Assembly: GCF_003950325.1 (NCBI RefSeq)
Contig: NZ_PXZH01000005.1
Span: forward strand, 1 to 64,000
Length of the DNA stretch: 64,000 bases
Reading direction: 5' to 3'
From: Vagococcus humatus
GTDB taxonomy: Bacteria; Bacillota; Bacilli; Lactobacillales; Vagococcaceae
The notes beneath the pieces are model-generated. The model ran no database searches. It was not told where the DNA came from and saw only the letters and a program-made list of their open reading frames with translations. Every line of letters begins with the position of its first letter. Position 1 is the stretch's first letter. Position numbers and translations under genes: made by a program. Positions 16,526-25,180 of this stretch are shown piece by piece.

Positions 16526-18622
16526 ATGGAAATATTAATGGCAAGTATTGTGTTAATTTTACTCGTAGTCGTTTCAAATATTATCAGTCACTATGTTGTG
16601 TTTTTACCAACTGCTTTAATTGAAATAGGGATCGGTTTACTCTTTGTTTTACTGTTTAATATCCATATCAGTTTACAAGCAGATTGGTTTATGTTGCTTT
16701 TTGTTGCTCCTCTTTTATTTAATGATGGCAAACATTTTCCAAAAGATGAGTTATGGGAATTACGGGCACCGATTTTTGCTAATGCTATTATCCTCGTTTT
16801 TCTTACCACCATTGTAGGAGGTTATTTTGTTAGTTGGTTAGTTCCTGAAATCCCCTTACCTTTAGCAATGGCCTTGATTGCAGTACTATCTCCAACTGAT
16901 CCTGTTGCGGTTCACGGGATTGCCGAACAAATTAAACTGCCCAAAAAAATTCTAAGTTTGATCAGCGGTGAAAGTTTGATTAATGACGCCAGTGGCTTAA
17001 TTGCCTTTCGTTATGCTTTAGCAGCTTTTATGACAGGTTATTTTTCTTTTACTCAAGCCGCTAGTAATTTCCTCTATATGTCATTGGTCGGAGGCATCAT
17101 TGGGTTTATCCTCATCTACTTCATTCATTTCATTCGCATGTTTCTTGTTCAGCAAGGTATTCATGATGTTATTTTGCATACAACTATTCATTTACTAACT
17201 CCTTTTATTATTTTCATTGTGGCAGATGAATTAGCTCATGCTTCTGGTGTGATTGCTGTAGTAACGGCAGGAGTTTTAAGTATTAATCAAGAACCAATCT
17301 TTAGAAGTCAGTATTCTGAAGTACGTCTTGTTACCACAAAATTATGGGATATCTTAGTTTATTTATTAAACGGAATTGTTTTTGTTGTCCTAGGTGCTCA
17401 GCTTCCTACTGCTATGAGCGAAACCTTGCAAAATCCTTCCATTAGTAACTGGTTGTTAATCTTTTACATTATAGCTATTTGGCTCATGTTACTGTTAGTT
17501 CGAGTTGTTTGGACCTATGTCAATTTATGGATTACTTATTTAAAAACTGAACCAGACAACCGGAAAAAGCCGCTGTTAAATACAGCCTTATTAACTGGAA
17601 TTACTGGTGTAAGAGGCGCGGTTACTATGGCTTCTATTATGTCTATGCCTTTCTTTTTAGATACTGGAGATTATTTTCAGGAGCGTTCTTTATTAATTTT
17701 TCTAGCGTGTGGGGTTGTGTTAACTAGTCTAGTTGTAGCTACCATTACCTTACCAGTTCTAACCAAACAACGAAAAAGATTAATGCTTGTAACGGATGAA
17801 CCTTCTGATGATTTAGAAGCTATGAAAGAAAAAGAACCAAATCATCCACTAACAGAAATTGAAGCACGAAAGGTCATGGTTCAAACTGCTTTACAATCTT
17901 TAAAAGAAGAAGCTAGTGAAGACATTCATCCCATGATTTTAACTGATTTAATTCATGAATTTGAAACACGGTTACGTTATCTATATCGGGAAGACAATGA
18001 TCCGTCCACTAACTCTAAGTATTCTAGTATTGAAAAACAGGTGCAACAAATTGCTATTCAAGGAGAACTTTTAGGGATTAAAGAGTTAGAGGAAACGAAA
18101 GAAATCTCCCATAATTTAGCTAAAAATTATCAAAAAAATATTCGTTCTAGAAGTCATATTCGTACCTTTACGTTAAAAAATACGTTTAGACGTTCTTTGT
18201 ATAACATGCAAAGACAACTAAATCGCTCTATCCTACGTTATAATGCTTCTAAAATGAACAAAGCAGAGGTTATTGGAGAATCCGCTCTTATTAAACTAGA
18301 AATTGCGAGTACTAAAGGAGCCATTCATGCTTTACGTAATCACCGACAAGGGTTAGAAGAAAAAACTCACGTGAACCCTTTAGAACAACATATTACTAAT
18401 CAGTTGCTCCATGAATACTTGTACAAACTACAACGGATTAAGCATCTGAGCAGTTTTACTCGCCAAGAATATCAAAACTTATTACAGAAGTATTATATGA
18501 GAGCCTTAGATACTGAAAGAGAAACCGTTCAAAATCTTTATCAACATGGACAAATCTCAATGGGTACGGCAAACAAATTACGACAATCTATTAATTATTA
18601 CGAAACATCTTTATTTCAATAA
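16526..18622 (+). CDS. Na+/H+ antiporter, CPA1 (NhaP/NhaK-like) family
   Basis: A 698-residue protein with an N-terminal membrane domain of about 430 residues and a long C-terminal cytosolic part. The CPA1 signatures are clear: LSPTDPVAVHGI (about 129-140), ISGESLINDASGLIAFR (about 154-170, with the ND pair) and GVRGAVTMASIMS (about 362-374). The cytosolic region (about 440-698) is charged and helical, with repeated Glu/Lys and Leu heptad-like spacing. It probably serves regulation of pH or ion response. The protein exports Na+ in exchange for protons. RBS AGAGAGGTG. Monocistronic, with a bidirectional terminator behind it. Ion specificity is inferred from the family. Confidence 0.88.
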   Translation: MEILMASIVLILLVVVSNIISHYVVFLPTALIEIGIGLLFVLLFNIHISLQADWFMLLFVAPLLFNDGKHFPKDELWELRAPIFANAIILVFLTTIVGGYFVSWLVPEIPLPLAMALIAVLSPTDPVAVHGIAEQIKLPKKILSLISGESLINDASGLIAFRYALAAFMTGYFSFTQAASNFLYMSLVGGIIGFILIYFIHFIRMFLVQQGIHDVILHTTIHLLTPFIIFIVADELAHASGVIAVVTAGVLSINQEPIFRSQYSEVRLVTTKLWDILVYLLNGIVFVVLGAQLPTAMSETLQNPSISNWLLIFYIIAIWLMLLLVRVVWTYVNLWITYLKTEPDNRKKPLLNTALLTGITGVRGAVTMASIMSMPFFLDTGDYFQERSLLIFLACGVVLTSLVVATITLPVLTKQRKRLMLVTDEPSDDLEAMKEKEPNHPLTEIEARKVMVQTALQSLKEEASEDIHPMILTDLIHEFETRLRYLYREDNDPSTNSKYSSIEKQVQQIAIQGELLGIKELEETKEISHNLAKNYQKNIRSRSHIRTFTLKNTFRRSLYNMQRQLNRSILRYNASKMNKAEVIGESALIKLEIASTKGAIHALRNHRQGLEEKTHVNPLEQHITNQLLHEYLYKLQRIKHLSSFTRQEYQNLLQKYYMRALDTERETVQNLYQHGQISMGTANKLRQSINYYETSLFQ

Positions 18623-18624
18623 AT

Positions 18625-18676
18625 AAAAAGAGCTCTAAACGTTGAGAAAGTCCTTCTAGCGTTTAAAGCTCTTTTT
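18625..18676. terminator. bidirectional terminator between CPA1 antiporter and ftsK
   Basis: Arms AAAAAGAGCTCTAAACG and CGTTTAAAGCTCTTTTT with a TTGAGAAAG...CTTCTAG interior. A/T tracts at both ends serve both convergent genes. Confidence 0.88.
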
Positions 18677-18693
18677 AGCATACATATAATCAG

Positions 18694-20988
18694 TTATTCT
18701 AGTTCATTAGTTAGCTTAGAAGCCTCTAATAACACTTTTCTTGGCTTACTACCTTCAGATGGTCCTACTATATGATGAGCTTCCATTTCATCAATTAACC
18801 GGGCCGCTCGGTTGTAACCAATACGGAATTTACGCTGCAACATAGAGATACTCGCGGTTTCCATATCTACTACTAAAGCTACAGCCTCATCATACAACTC
18901 ATCTTGAGGTTCTCCGTGACTAGCAGTTGGCTCATCAGTTGGAATCATATCTTCTTGATAGTTGGCCTCTTGTTGATCTTTAACAAAGTTTACGATATGT
19001 TCTACTTCATGATCTGATATAAAGGCTCCTTGAACACGGACAGGTTTGTTTTCTCCCATCGGTAAAAATAACATATCTCCTCGACCAAGCAATTTTTCAG
19101 CTCCATTACTATCAATAATCGTTCGTGAATCAGTTCCACTAGACACAGCAAAAGCAATTCTAGATGGTACGTTGGCTTTAATAATCCCAGTAATAACATC
19201 TACACTCGGTCTTTGTGTAGCTAATATCATGTGAATCCCTGCAGCCCTTGCCATTTGTGCTAAACGTATAATAGCGTCTTCCACTTCATTACTGGCAACC
19301 ATCATCAAATCAGCTAATTCATCCACAATAACCACAATAAACGGCAATATCGGTTTAGCTTCACCAGTTTCTTCGTTAAATTCTTGAATCATCTCATTGT
19401 AACCCTGCATGTTTCGGACACCATTAGCTGCAAATAGCTCATAACGTTTTTCCATCTCTTCTACTACTTTATGCAGGGCCTGAGCTGCTTTTCTTGGATT
19501 AGTTACGACCGGGGTCAATAAATGAGGAATTCCATTATAAACATTTAGTTCCACCATCTTAGGATCAATCATCATCAGTTTAACTTCGTGGGGTTTTGCT
19601 CGCATTAACAGGCTAGTAATAATCCCGTTAATACACACTGATTTACCACTACCAGTTGAGCCAGCAATAAGTAAATGAGGCATTTTTGCTAAATCTGCTG
19701 AAATAACCGTTCCAGAAATGTCCCGACCTAAAGGAACTTCTAACACTTTAGTATTGGGCGCTTGAGACTCTATTACATCTCTAAAAGACACCGTGCTGAC
19801 TTGACTGTTAGGCACTTCGATTCCTATTACTGACTTACCAGGTATTGGTGCCTCCATTCGAATATCCTTGGCAGCTAAAGCTAAGGCTAAATCATCTGAT
19901 AAACTGACAATTTTACTTACCTTAACGCCTACAGCAGGTTGGATTTCATATTTAGTTACGGCAGGTCCTAAGCTAGCTCTCACAACTTTTGCATCTACCC
20001 CAAAACTTTGAAATGTTTTTTCCAATACCCCAATCTTTTTCTCAATCGTGGCGTATTCTTCACTTTGATCTACAACTGGAATATCATTTAACAAGCTACT
20101 TGTAGGTAATAAATAATCTGGATTTTCTGTTTCAATTTGCATAGTAAAATCTTTTAATTCTTCCTCATCTTCAATTGAAGCTAAGTCTTGTTGTTTAACT
20201 TGTGTATCTTGTTGATATTGCTTTTGATAACTATCAATTTCAATAGGAGAAACTTCCGTTGGATTTGTTTTAGTTTCTTTAACATCCAACATAGGAGAGG
20301 GTCTTTCCTCTTCCACTTTTTCCGGTTGTAACTCTTGTTTTAAGGCTTGAATTCTCTTTTTTTCTAGGTTGTCTGCTTTTTTTTGAGAAAGATTTTCACT
20401 GATCCCCTTCATCCAAAGCTGAAGTTTTTCGACTACGTTTGACCAATGAAAATCCCCCGCAAAAAAAGTTCCCACTAAAATTAGAAAGAACACTATCACG
20501 TATGTGCCTACTTGATCCACTAAAAAGTGAGTCAGATTATATAGCAGTGCTCCAATCATTCCTCCTCCCACATTTGCATCAATAACGTTAGCTCTAATAT
20601 CTGTTAATAATTTTTGCCAGGTCAAAGATAAAACATGGGTATCTTTTGTCATAATATTTCTAAATAACCAGGCGTGTAAAAAAATTAAAACTCCTGTATA
20701 AATAAATATGCCACCTAAAAAGTGTTTACGATTTTTTAATCTAGGCTCTTTCCGTAAAAAGACTAAAATCAAACCATATAACACCATCATAATAGAAAAA
20801 ACTAGATAAGTATTTCCTACTAAGAAACGAAACACATTGGCAATTAATCGCCCTAAAAAACCTAATTTAAAACTAGCAAAGATACCTAACAAAATAAATG
20901 CTAGTCCCGTCAAAGTAAACATCAATTGATTTTTTTGCTCTTGGGCTTTTTTAGTTTGTTTGGCTCGTGAATTTTTCTTTTTTGCCAT
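18694..20988 (-). CDS. ftsK: DNA translocase FtsK/SpoIIIE
   Basis: A 764-residue septal DNA pump that moves chromosome termini across the division septum. Four hydrophobic segments occupy about residues 25-170 and a charged linker about 185-300. The motor domain has Walker A AGSTGSGKSV (about 450) and Walker B PFIVVIVDELADLMM (about 555). The gamma winged-helix domain, which reads KOPS/SRS sequences, is at about 690-755 (ASISMLQRKFRIGYNRAARL). ATG at 20988 follows AAAGGAGG directly, and the extra 19 codons upstream are ignored. The length fits the SpoIIIE/YtpT type. Gene order topB-ftsK on one strand; the 100-nt gap between them holds the RBS. Confidence 0.95.
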   Translation of the reverse strand: MAKKKNSRAKQTKKAQEQKNQLMFTLTGLAFILLGIFASFKLGFLGRLIANVFRFLVGNTYLVFSIMMVLYGLILVFLRKEPRLKNRKHFLGGIFIYTGVLIFLHAWLFRNIMTKDTHVLSLTWQKLLTDIRANVIDANVGGGMIGALLYNLTHFLVDQVGTYVIVFFLILVGTFFAGDFHWSNVVEKLQLWMKGISENLSQKKADNLEKKRIQALKQELQPEKVEEERPSPMLDVKETKTNPTEVSPIEIDSYQKQYQQDTQVKQQDLASIEDEEELKDFTMQIETENPDYLLPTSSLLNDIPVVDQSEEYATIEKKIGVLEKTFQSFGVDAKVVRASLGPAVTKYEIQPAVGVKVSKIVSLSDDLALALAAKDIRMEAPIPGKSVIGIEVPNSQVSTVSFRDVIESQAPNTKVLEVPLGRDISGTVISADLAKMPHLLIAGSTGSGKSVCINGIITSLLMRAKPHEVKLMMIDPKMVELNVYNGIPHLLTPVVTNPRKAAQALHKVVEEMEKRYELFAANGVRNMQGYNEMIQEFNEETGEAKPILPFIVVIVDELADLMMVASNEVEDAIIRLAQMARAAGIHMILATQRPSVDVITGIIKANVPSRIAFAVSSGTDSRTIIDSNGAEKLLGRGDMLFLPMGENKPVRVQGAFISDHEVEHIVNFVKDQQEANYQEDMIPTDEPTASHGEPQDELYDEAVALVVDMETASISMLQRKFRIGYNRAARLIDEMEAHHIVGPSEGSKPRKVLLEASKLTNELE

Positions 20989-21088
20989 AGATATCCTCCT
21001 TTCATTCCCTTCATTATTATACACGAATTTAGCCACAGCGCCCACATTTCCTAGCGAATGAAAGAAGAGTAAAACGGATAAATACGCT

Positions 21089-23167
21089 TTACTCTTCTTT
21101 CATTGCTGCTTTCAATGCTAAAGCTAAAGGACTTTCTTCTGGTGTTGCTTCTTGACTATATTTTTTAACTAGTCGTCTTTCCTCGTGCTTAGTCATTTTC
21201 TTTTTGCGTTCTTTTTTATCAGGAATTTTCTCTGTAATAGAGCAATATTTACATTTAAAGAATGCTCCATTTTTTCCTTCTAAAATTTCCATTTTTTTAT
21301 GACATTGAGGGCAACGATGATTAGACAGTTTAGGATCTTTCCTACGATGGTAGGTACATTCTGTATTACTACATTGATATATTTTCCCTTGCCTTGTTGT
21401 CTTTTCTTTTAAGAAAGCACCACATTCTGGACATTTTTTTTGAGTTAAAGCAAAATCAACATAAGTTTCTTCACTCATTTTAATTTCTTTAACTAAGTTT
21501 TTAGTTGCCGCTTCAATTTCTTTGATAAACTGACTACCTTGTTTTTTACCTTTAGAAATATCTTCCAACTCTTGCTCCCATTTCGCTGTTAACGCAGGGC
21601 TAACTAAAGAAGGATTAACTAATTGTAACAATTGTTTACCTTTAGGACTAACACCTAAGTAATTACCATTACGTGTCATTAATTCCGTCTGAATTAATTT
21701 TTCAATGATTTCAGCACGAGTGGCAGGTGTTCCAAGTTGATGATGTTCCATTTTACCTAGCAAACTTGCTTCCGTTAATGGTTTGGGTGGTTGGGTTAAG
21801 CGTTTTTCACTAGTATAGTTACCACTGATAGTTTGCCCCACTTCAAAAGTTACTTTTGCCCCTTGTTCTCGTTTTTCTGTTAATTTTTTAAAACCTAATT
21901 CAGTCACTTGTTTTTGTTGGAATTTAAAGGTTTGTTTCCCGTTTTGAACCCAAATATTTTCTACTTTATATTGATAAGGTTCCAAAAATAAGCCTAAAAA
22001 GCGGTCTACAATTAAAAAATAAATTCGCTGTTCATCTGTCGTTAATTTATCAAAGCGAGGAGCTTGCTCTGTTGGAAGTAAGGCATGGTGATCTGTTACT
22101 TTACTATTTTGAAATACCCCAGATCGTGTAACTTTCGCTCCGTTTCTCATAATTTGCTTCGATACCTCTGGATAAATATCCCTCACTGCATCTAAACGTT
22201 CTTTCATAGTACTCTTCATATCTGTGGTTAAATATTTAGAGTCTGTCCGAGGGTAGCTAACAATTTTATGAAATTCATATAAGCTCTGAACCAAAGATAA
22301 AGTTTTTTTAGCAGAATAACCATATTTTTGGTTAGCTACTCGTTGAAGTTCTGTTAAATCATAAGGTAAAGGAGCCTGTTCTTTTTTCGCTGTCCCTTCT
22401 ACTCGAGAAACAATGCTTTTGCCAACTTGTAGTTGTTTTAATAGTTTATCTGCCTGTTCATGATTAGAAATAGGTTGATTTACTACCATTTCTCCTGTTA
22501 ATCCCTCTTTTGTTAAGCTTAAAACATAATATGTGCTTGGTCTAAATTTTTCAATTTTTTCTTCTTGTTTTCTGACCAAGGCTAAAGTAGGTGTTTGTAC
22601 ACGACCAGCTGATAAATTATCTTGGTACTTCACTGTTAACGCTCGGGTAACATTTAATCCTACTAACCAATCAGCTTTTGCTCTAGCTAAGGCTGATTCG
22701 TATAAATCATCGTATTCTTTACTAGGACGTAAGTGTTTAAATCCTTCTCGAATTGCTTTATCTGTTTGAGAAGAAATCCAAAGGCGTTTTACTGGTTTTT
22801 TAAAGCCTACAAACTCTAAAATCCACCGAGCCACTAGCTCTCCTTCTCTTCCAGCATCTGTGGCAATAACCGCACTTTGAATATCTTGGCGATTAGCTAA
22901 TTGTTTAATCGTTTTAAGTTGGTGATTTGTTTTGGGTAAAGGTTTTATTCCAAAACTTTTAGGAATCATAGGAAGAGTTTCCATCTCCCATTTTTGCCAT
23001 TTTTTAGTGTAATCTTCTGGCATTTTTAGCCCTAACAAATGTCCTAATGCCCAAGTCACCACAACTTGTGGTCCTTCGTAATAATTTTTATGCTTCGTGC
23101 TGGCTCCTAGTACTTGGGCTAAGTCTTTTGCAACACTTGGCTTTTCCGCTATAACTAATTGTTTCAT
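21089..23167 (-). CDS. topB: DNA topoisomerase III (type IA)
   Basis: A 692-residue type IA topoisomerase that relaxes and decatenates single-stranded DNA links. TOPRIM motifs are EKPSVAKDLA (about 8-17) and TDAGREGE (about 103-110). The active-site tyrosine is Y305 in IVSYPRTDSKYL. LSAGRVQTPTLALV is the gate segment. Behind the core sit two zinc ribbons (CPECGAFL with CSNTEC, and CPQCHKK with CKYC) and a basic tail. ATG at 23167 follows AAAGGA; MKQLVIAEKPS is the canonical N-terminus. The first 80 nt lie inside the 3' end of the upstream DUF1033 gene in another frame, so translation of the two is likely coupled. Confidence 0.94.
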   Translation of the reverse strand: MKQLVIAEKPSVAKDLAQVLGASTKHKNYYEGPQVVVTWALGHLLGLKMPEDYTKKWQKWEMETLPMIPKSFGIKPLPKTNHQLKTIKQLANRQDIQSAVIATDAGREGELVARWILEFVGFKKPVKRLWISSQTDKAIREGFKHLRPSKEYDDLYESALARAKADWLVGLNVTRALTVKYQDNLSAGRVQTPTLALVRKQEEKIEKFRPSTYYVLSLTKEGLTGEMVVNQPISNHEQADKLLKQLQVGKSIVSRVEGTAKKEQAPLPYDLTELQRVANQKYGYSAKKTLSLVQSLYEFHKIVSYPRTDSKYLTTDMKSTMKERLDAVRDIYPEVSKQIMRNGAKVTRSGVFQNSKVTDHHALLPTEQAPRFDKLTTDEQRIYFLIVDRFLGLFLEPYQYKVENIWVQNGKQTFKFQQKQVTELGFKKLTEKREQGAKVTFEVGQTISGNYTSEKRLTQPPKPLTEASLLGKMEHHQLGTPATRAEIIEKLIQTELMTRNGNYLGVSPKGKQLLQLVNPSLVSPALTAKWEQELEDISKGKKQGSQFIKEIEAATKNLVKEIKMSEETYVDFALTQKKCPECGAFLKEKTTRQGKIYQCSNTECTYHRRKDPKLSNHRCPQCHKKMEILEGKNGAFFKCKYCSITEKIPDKKERKKKMTKHEERRLVKKYSQEATPEESPLALALKAAMKEE

Positions 23168-23474
23168 GTTGTTCCTTTCCATTCTTTATTAAAGGGTGGC
23201 AATTCTTTAATAAAACCAATCCTTTATATTGTTGTAGATCATCATCACACTCTTCACAAAAACGACTATCTCCGTCTTTCCAAAAAGCTGTCAGATATCT
23301 ATCTTTTGTTTTCATCATACTATATTCCTGTGCTAATTGTTGATATTTTTTTTCGTAATAATGAATAGCTTGCTCTAACTCTTCAAATACTTTCTCTTGG
23401 TTAATATCTTCTTCCCAACCTTCAAAAAACCACCAGGGTTCATTGTCTCCATACATTTCAATTACTTGATACAT
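23088..23474 (-). CDS. DUF1033 family protein overlapping topB
   Basis: A 128-residue protein. The N-terminal 80 residues match DUF1033, a Lactobacillales/Bacilli family of unknown function: MYQVIEMYGDNEPWWFFEGW, then RYLTAFWKDGD, FCEECDDDLQQYKGLVLLK. ATG at 23474 follows GAGGTG; the ORF is open to 23498. The last 27 residues (after about position 101) are read from the start region of topB in a different frame and do not look conserved. A frame-specific tail seems to have been acquired by loss of an earlier stop codon, or the 3' part is tolerated. The family call is good; the real C-terminus deserves a check. Confidence 0.75.
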   Translation of the reverse strand: MYQVIEMYGDNEPWWFFEGWEEDINQEKVFEELEQAIHYYEKKYQQLAQEYSMMKTKDRYLTAFWKDGDSRFCEECDDDLQQYKGLVLLKNCHPLIKNGKEQHETISYSGKAKCCKRLSPSTRSQHEA

Positions 23475-23537
23475 TCTATTCACCTCAATTGTCCCCATTT
23501 TATCTTTAGTTTAGCGATATTACATAACCTATGCAAC

Positions 23538-23586
23538 TAAACAGTCTTTTAATTAACCTCCTTTTTCAAAAAGGACTGTTTTTATT
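23538..23586 (+). terminator. terminator-like hairpin upstream of APC permease
   Basis: Outer arms AAACAGTC / GACTGTTT, inner arms CCTTTTT / AAAAAGG, then TTTTT. It lies in the divergent region, about 165 nt before the permease gene, where no plus-strand gene precedes it. It could end a short leader transcript (attenuation) or antisense transcription; neither is proved. Confidence 0.4.
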
Positions 23587-23699
23587 ATCAATTAATAAAC
23601 ATTACATTTTATTTGATAATTGTTTTAAAAAATAACATTTCAGATATTTAATATACAAATTATTATTTTTTATTTAATAAACATATTGAACTCATCATA

Positions 23700-23713
23700 A
23701 GAAAGCGTTATCA
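23700..23713 (+). promoter_or_regulatory. cre site (CcpA) before permease/amidohydrolase operon
   Basis: AGAAAGCGTTATCA matches TGWAARCGYTWNCW at 13 of 14 positions and lies 40 nt upstream of the permease ATG. It suggests catabolite repression of the operon. Confidence 0.6.
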
Positions 23714-23752
23714 TTAATCATAAGGTTTTATTAAAAGAAAGGAGGAAATATA

Positions 23753-25180
23753 ATGGCAGAATCTAACGAAAACTCCGGAATGAAAAAAACACTAACCAAT
23801 TGGAACTTCTTCACAATCGGATTTGGTGCCATTATTGGAACAGGTTGGGTTTTACAAGTTCATAATTGGATGGAGGTTGGCGGAGGTCCTCTGGCTGCCA
23901 TCATTGCCTTTATTGTAGGAGCTATTTTTTTATTACCTATCGGCGCTGTTTTCGGAGAATTAACTAGTGCTATTCCAATTTCTGGAGGCATTATTGAATA
24001 TGTCGACCGCTCTTTTGGAAAAAAATGGTCTTACTACACTGGATGGCTTTTAGCTCTAGGCAATGGGATTTTATGCCCTTGGGAAGCGATTGCTATTTCT
24101 AAGCTAGTGAGTATGTTATTTCCACAGCTGAATATTCTTCCCTTGTATACTATTTTGGGCTCAACCGTTTACTTACCACCCTTACTTATCTCGATTTTAT
24201 TTGCTTTATATGTTATTCGTTTAAACTTTAAAGGAGCTTCTAGTGCTGCTAAACTACAAGCTTTTCTAACTAAGATGCTACTTGGTGGTATGTTAATCGC
24301 AATGGGATTTTCTTTATTTACAGGAGGACCTAGTAACTTACAACCTCTTTATGAAGCTCCTTCTGGCAAAGGAAGTAACTTATTATTAGGTATCATCCCT
24401 GTCTTAGTTATGACACCATTTTTTTATGCAGGATTCGATACCATTCCACAACAAGCTGAAGAAGCTGCTGAAGGACTCGATTGGAAAAAATTTGGACAAG
24501 TTATTTCTTTAGCTTTAATTGCTTCTGGTGTTTTTTATGCCTGCTGTATTTATGCTTTTGGAACGATTATTCCGTGGAAAGAATTTGTTGCTATGGGAAA
24601 AGATGGTTCTGTTCCATCTTTAGGCGTGCTAAAAAATATTAATTTAGTTTTCTATTATGTGATGACTTGCATCGCCATTTTAGGGCCTTTAGGGCCAATG
24701 AATTCATTCTTCGGAGCAACGTCTAGAATTTTATTAGCTATGGGCCGAAAAAAACAATTACCTCAAGCATTTGAAGAAATTGATGAAAAAACAGGTGCTC
24801 CTAAAACTGCCAACTATTTAATGGCTGCTTTAACAGTTATTGGACCATTCCTTGGAGGGAATATGTTACTACCTCTAACCAATGTTTCAGCCCTTGCTTT
24901 TATCTTCGCTTGTATGATGTGTAGTGCAGCTTGTTTAAAAATGCGTTACACAGAACCTGATTTACCTAGACCTTATCAAGTTCCTGGTGGAAAATTTGGG
25001 ATTACTTTAGCTATTCTAGCAGGACTATGTATCGTCCTTTTAATGGTATTACCTTTCTCACCTGCTGCTTTAACAACAGTTGAGTGGATCATCGTTATTG
25101 CATGGTTAGTATTAGGCGCTATTTTTTCAATACTCTCAAAACAATCACATTTAAAAGAAAGTGGGGAAACAAGTCTATGA
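23753..25180 (+). CDS. APC-superfamily amino acid permease
   Basis: A 475-residue membrane transporter with 12 predicted spans. The helix-1 motif GFGAIIGTGW (about 24-33) and the helix-6 segment PVLVMTPFFYAGFDTIPQQAEEA mark the amino acid/polyamine/organocation family. RBS AAAGGAGG. The stop overlaps the start of an amidohydrolase gene by four bases (ATGA), so the two are translated together. The substrate is therefore likely a molecule that the amidohydrolase can cleave, such as a dipeptide, an N-acyl amino acid or a cyclic amide, with the free amino acid as another option. A cre-like site upstream points to carbon control. The substrate is unknown. Confidence 0.85.
   Translation: MAESNENSGMKKTLTNWNFFTIGFGAIIGTGWVLQVHNWMEVGGGPLAAIIAFIVGAIFLLPIGAVFGELTSAIPISGGIIEYVDRSFGKKWSYYTGWLLALGNGILCPWEAIAISKLVSMLFPQLNILPLYTILGSTVYLPPLLISILFALYVIRLNFKGASSAAKLQAFLTKMLLGGMLIAMGFSLFTGGPSNLQPLYEAPSGKGSNLLLGIIPVLVMTPFFYAGFDTIPQQAEEAAEGLDWKKFGQVISLALIASGVFYACCIYAFGTIIPWKEFVAMGKDGSVPSLGVLKNINLVFYYVMTCIAILGPLGPMNSFFGATSRILLAMGRKKQLPQAFEEIDEKTGAPKTANYLMAALTVIGPFLGGNMLLPLTNVSALAFIFACMMCSAACLKMRYTEPDLPRPYQVPGGKFGITLAILAGLCIVLLMVLPFSPAALTTVEWIIVIAWLVLGAIFSILSKQSHLKESGETSL

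Noticed and set aside
25084-25176. Upstream extension of the amidohydrolase by 31 codons
   Set aside because: No RBS, and it overlaps the permease; the ATGA start fits the family N-terminus.
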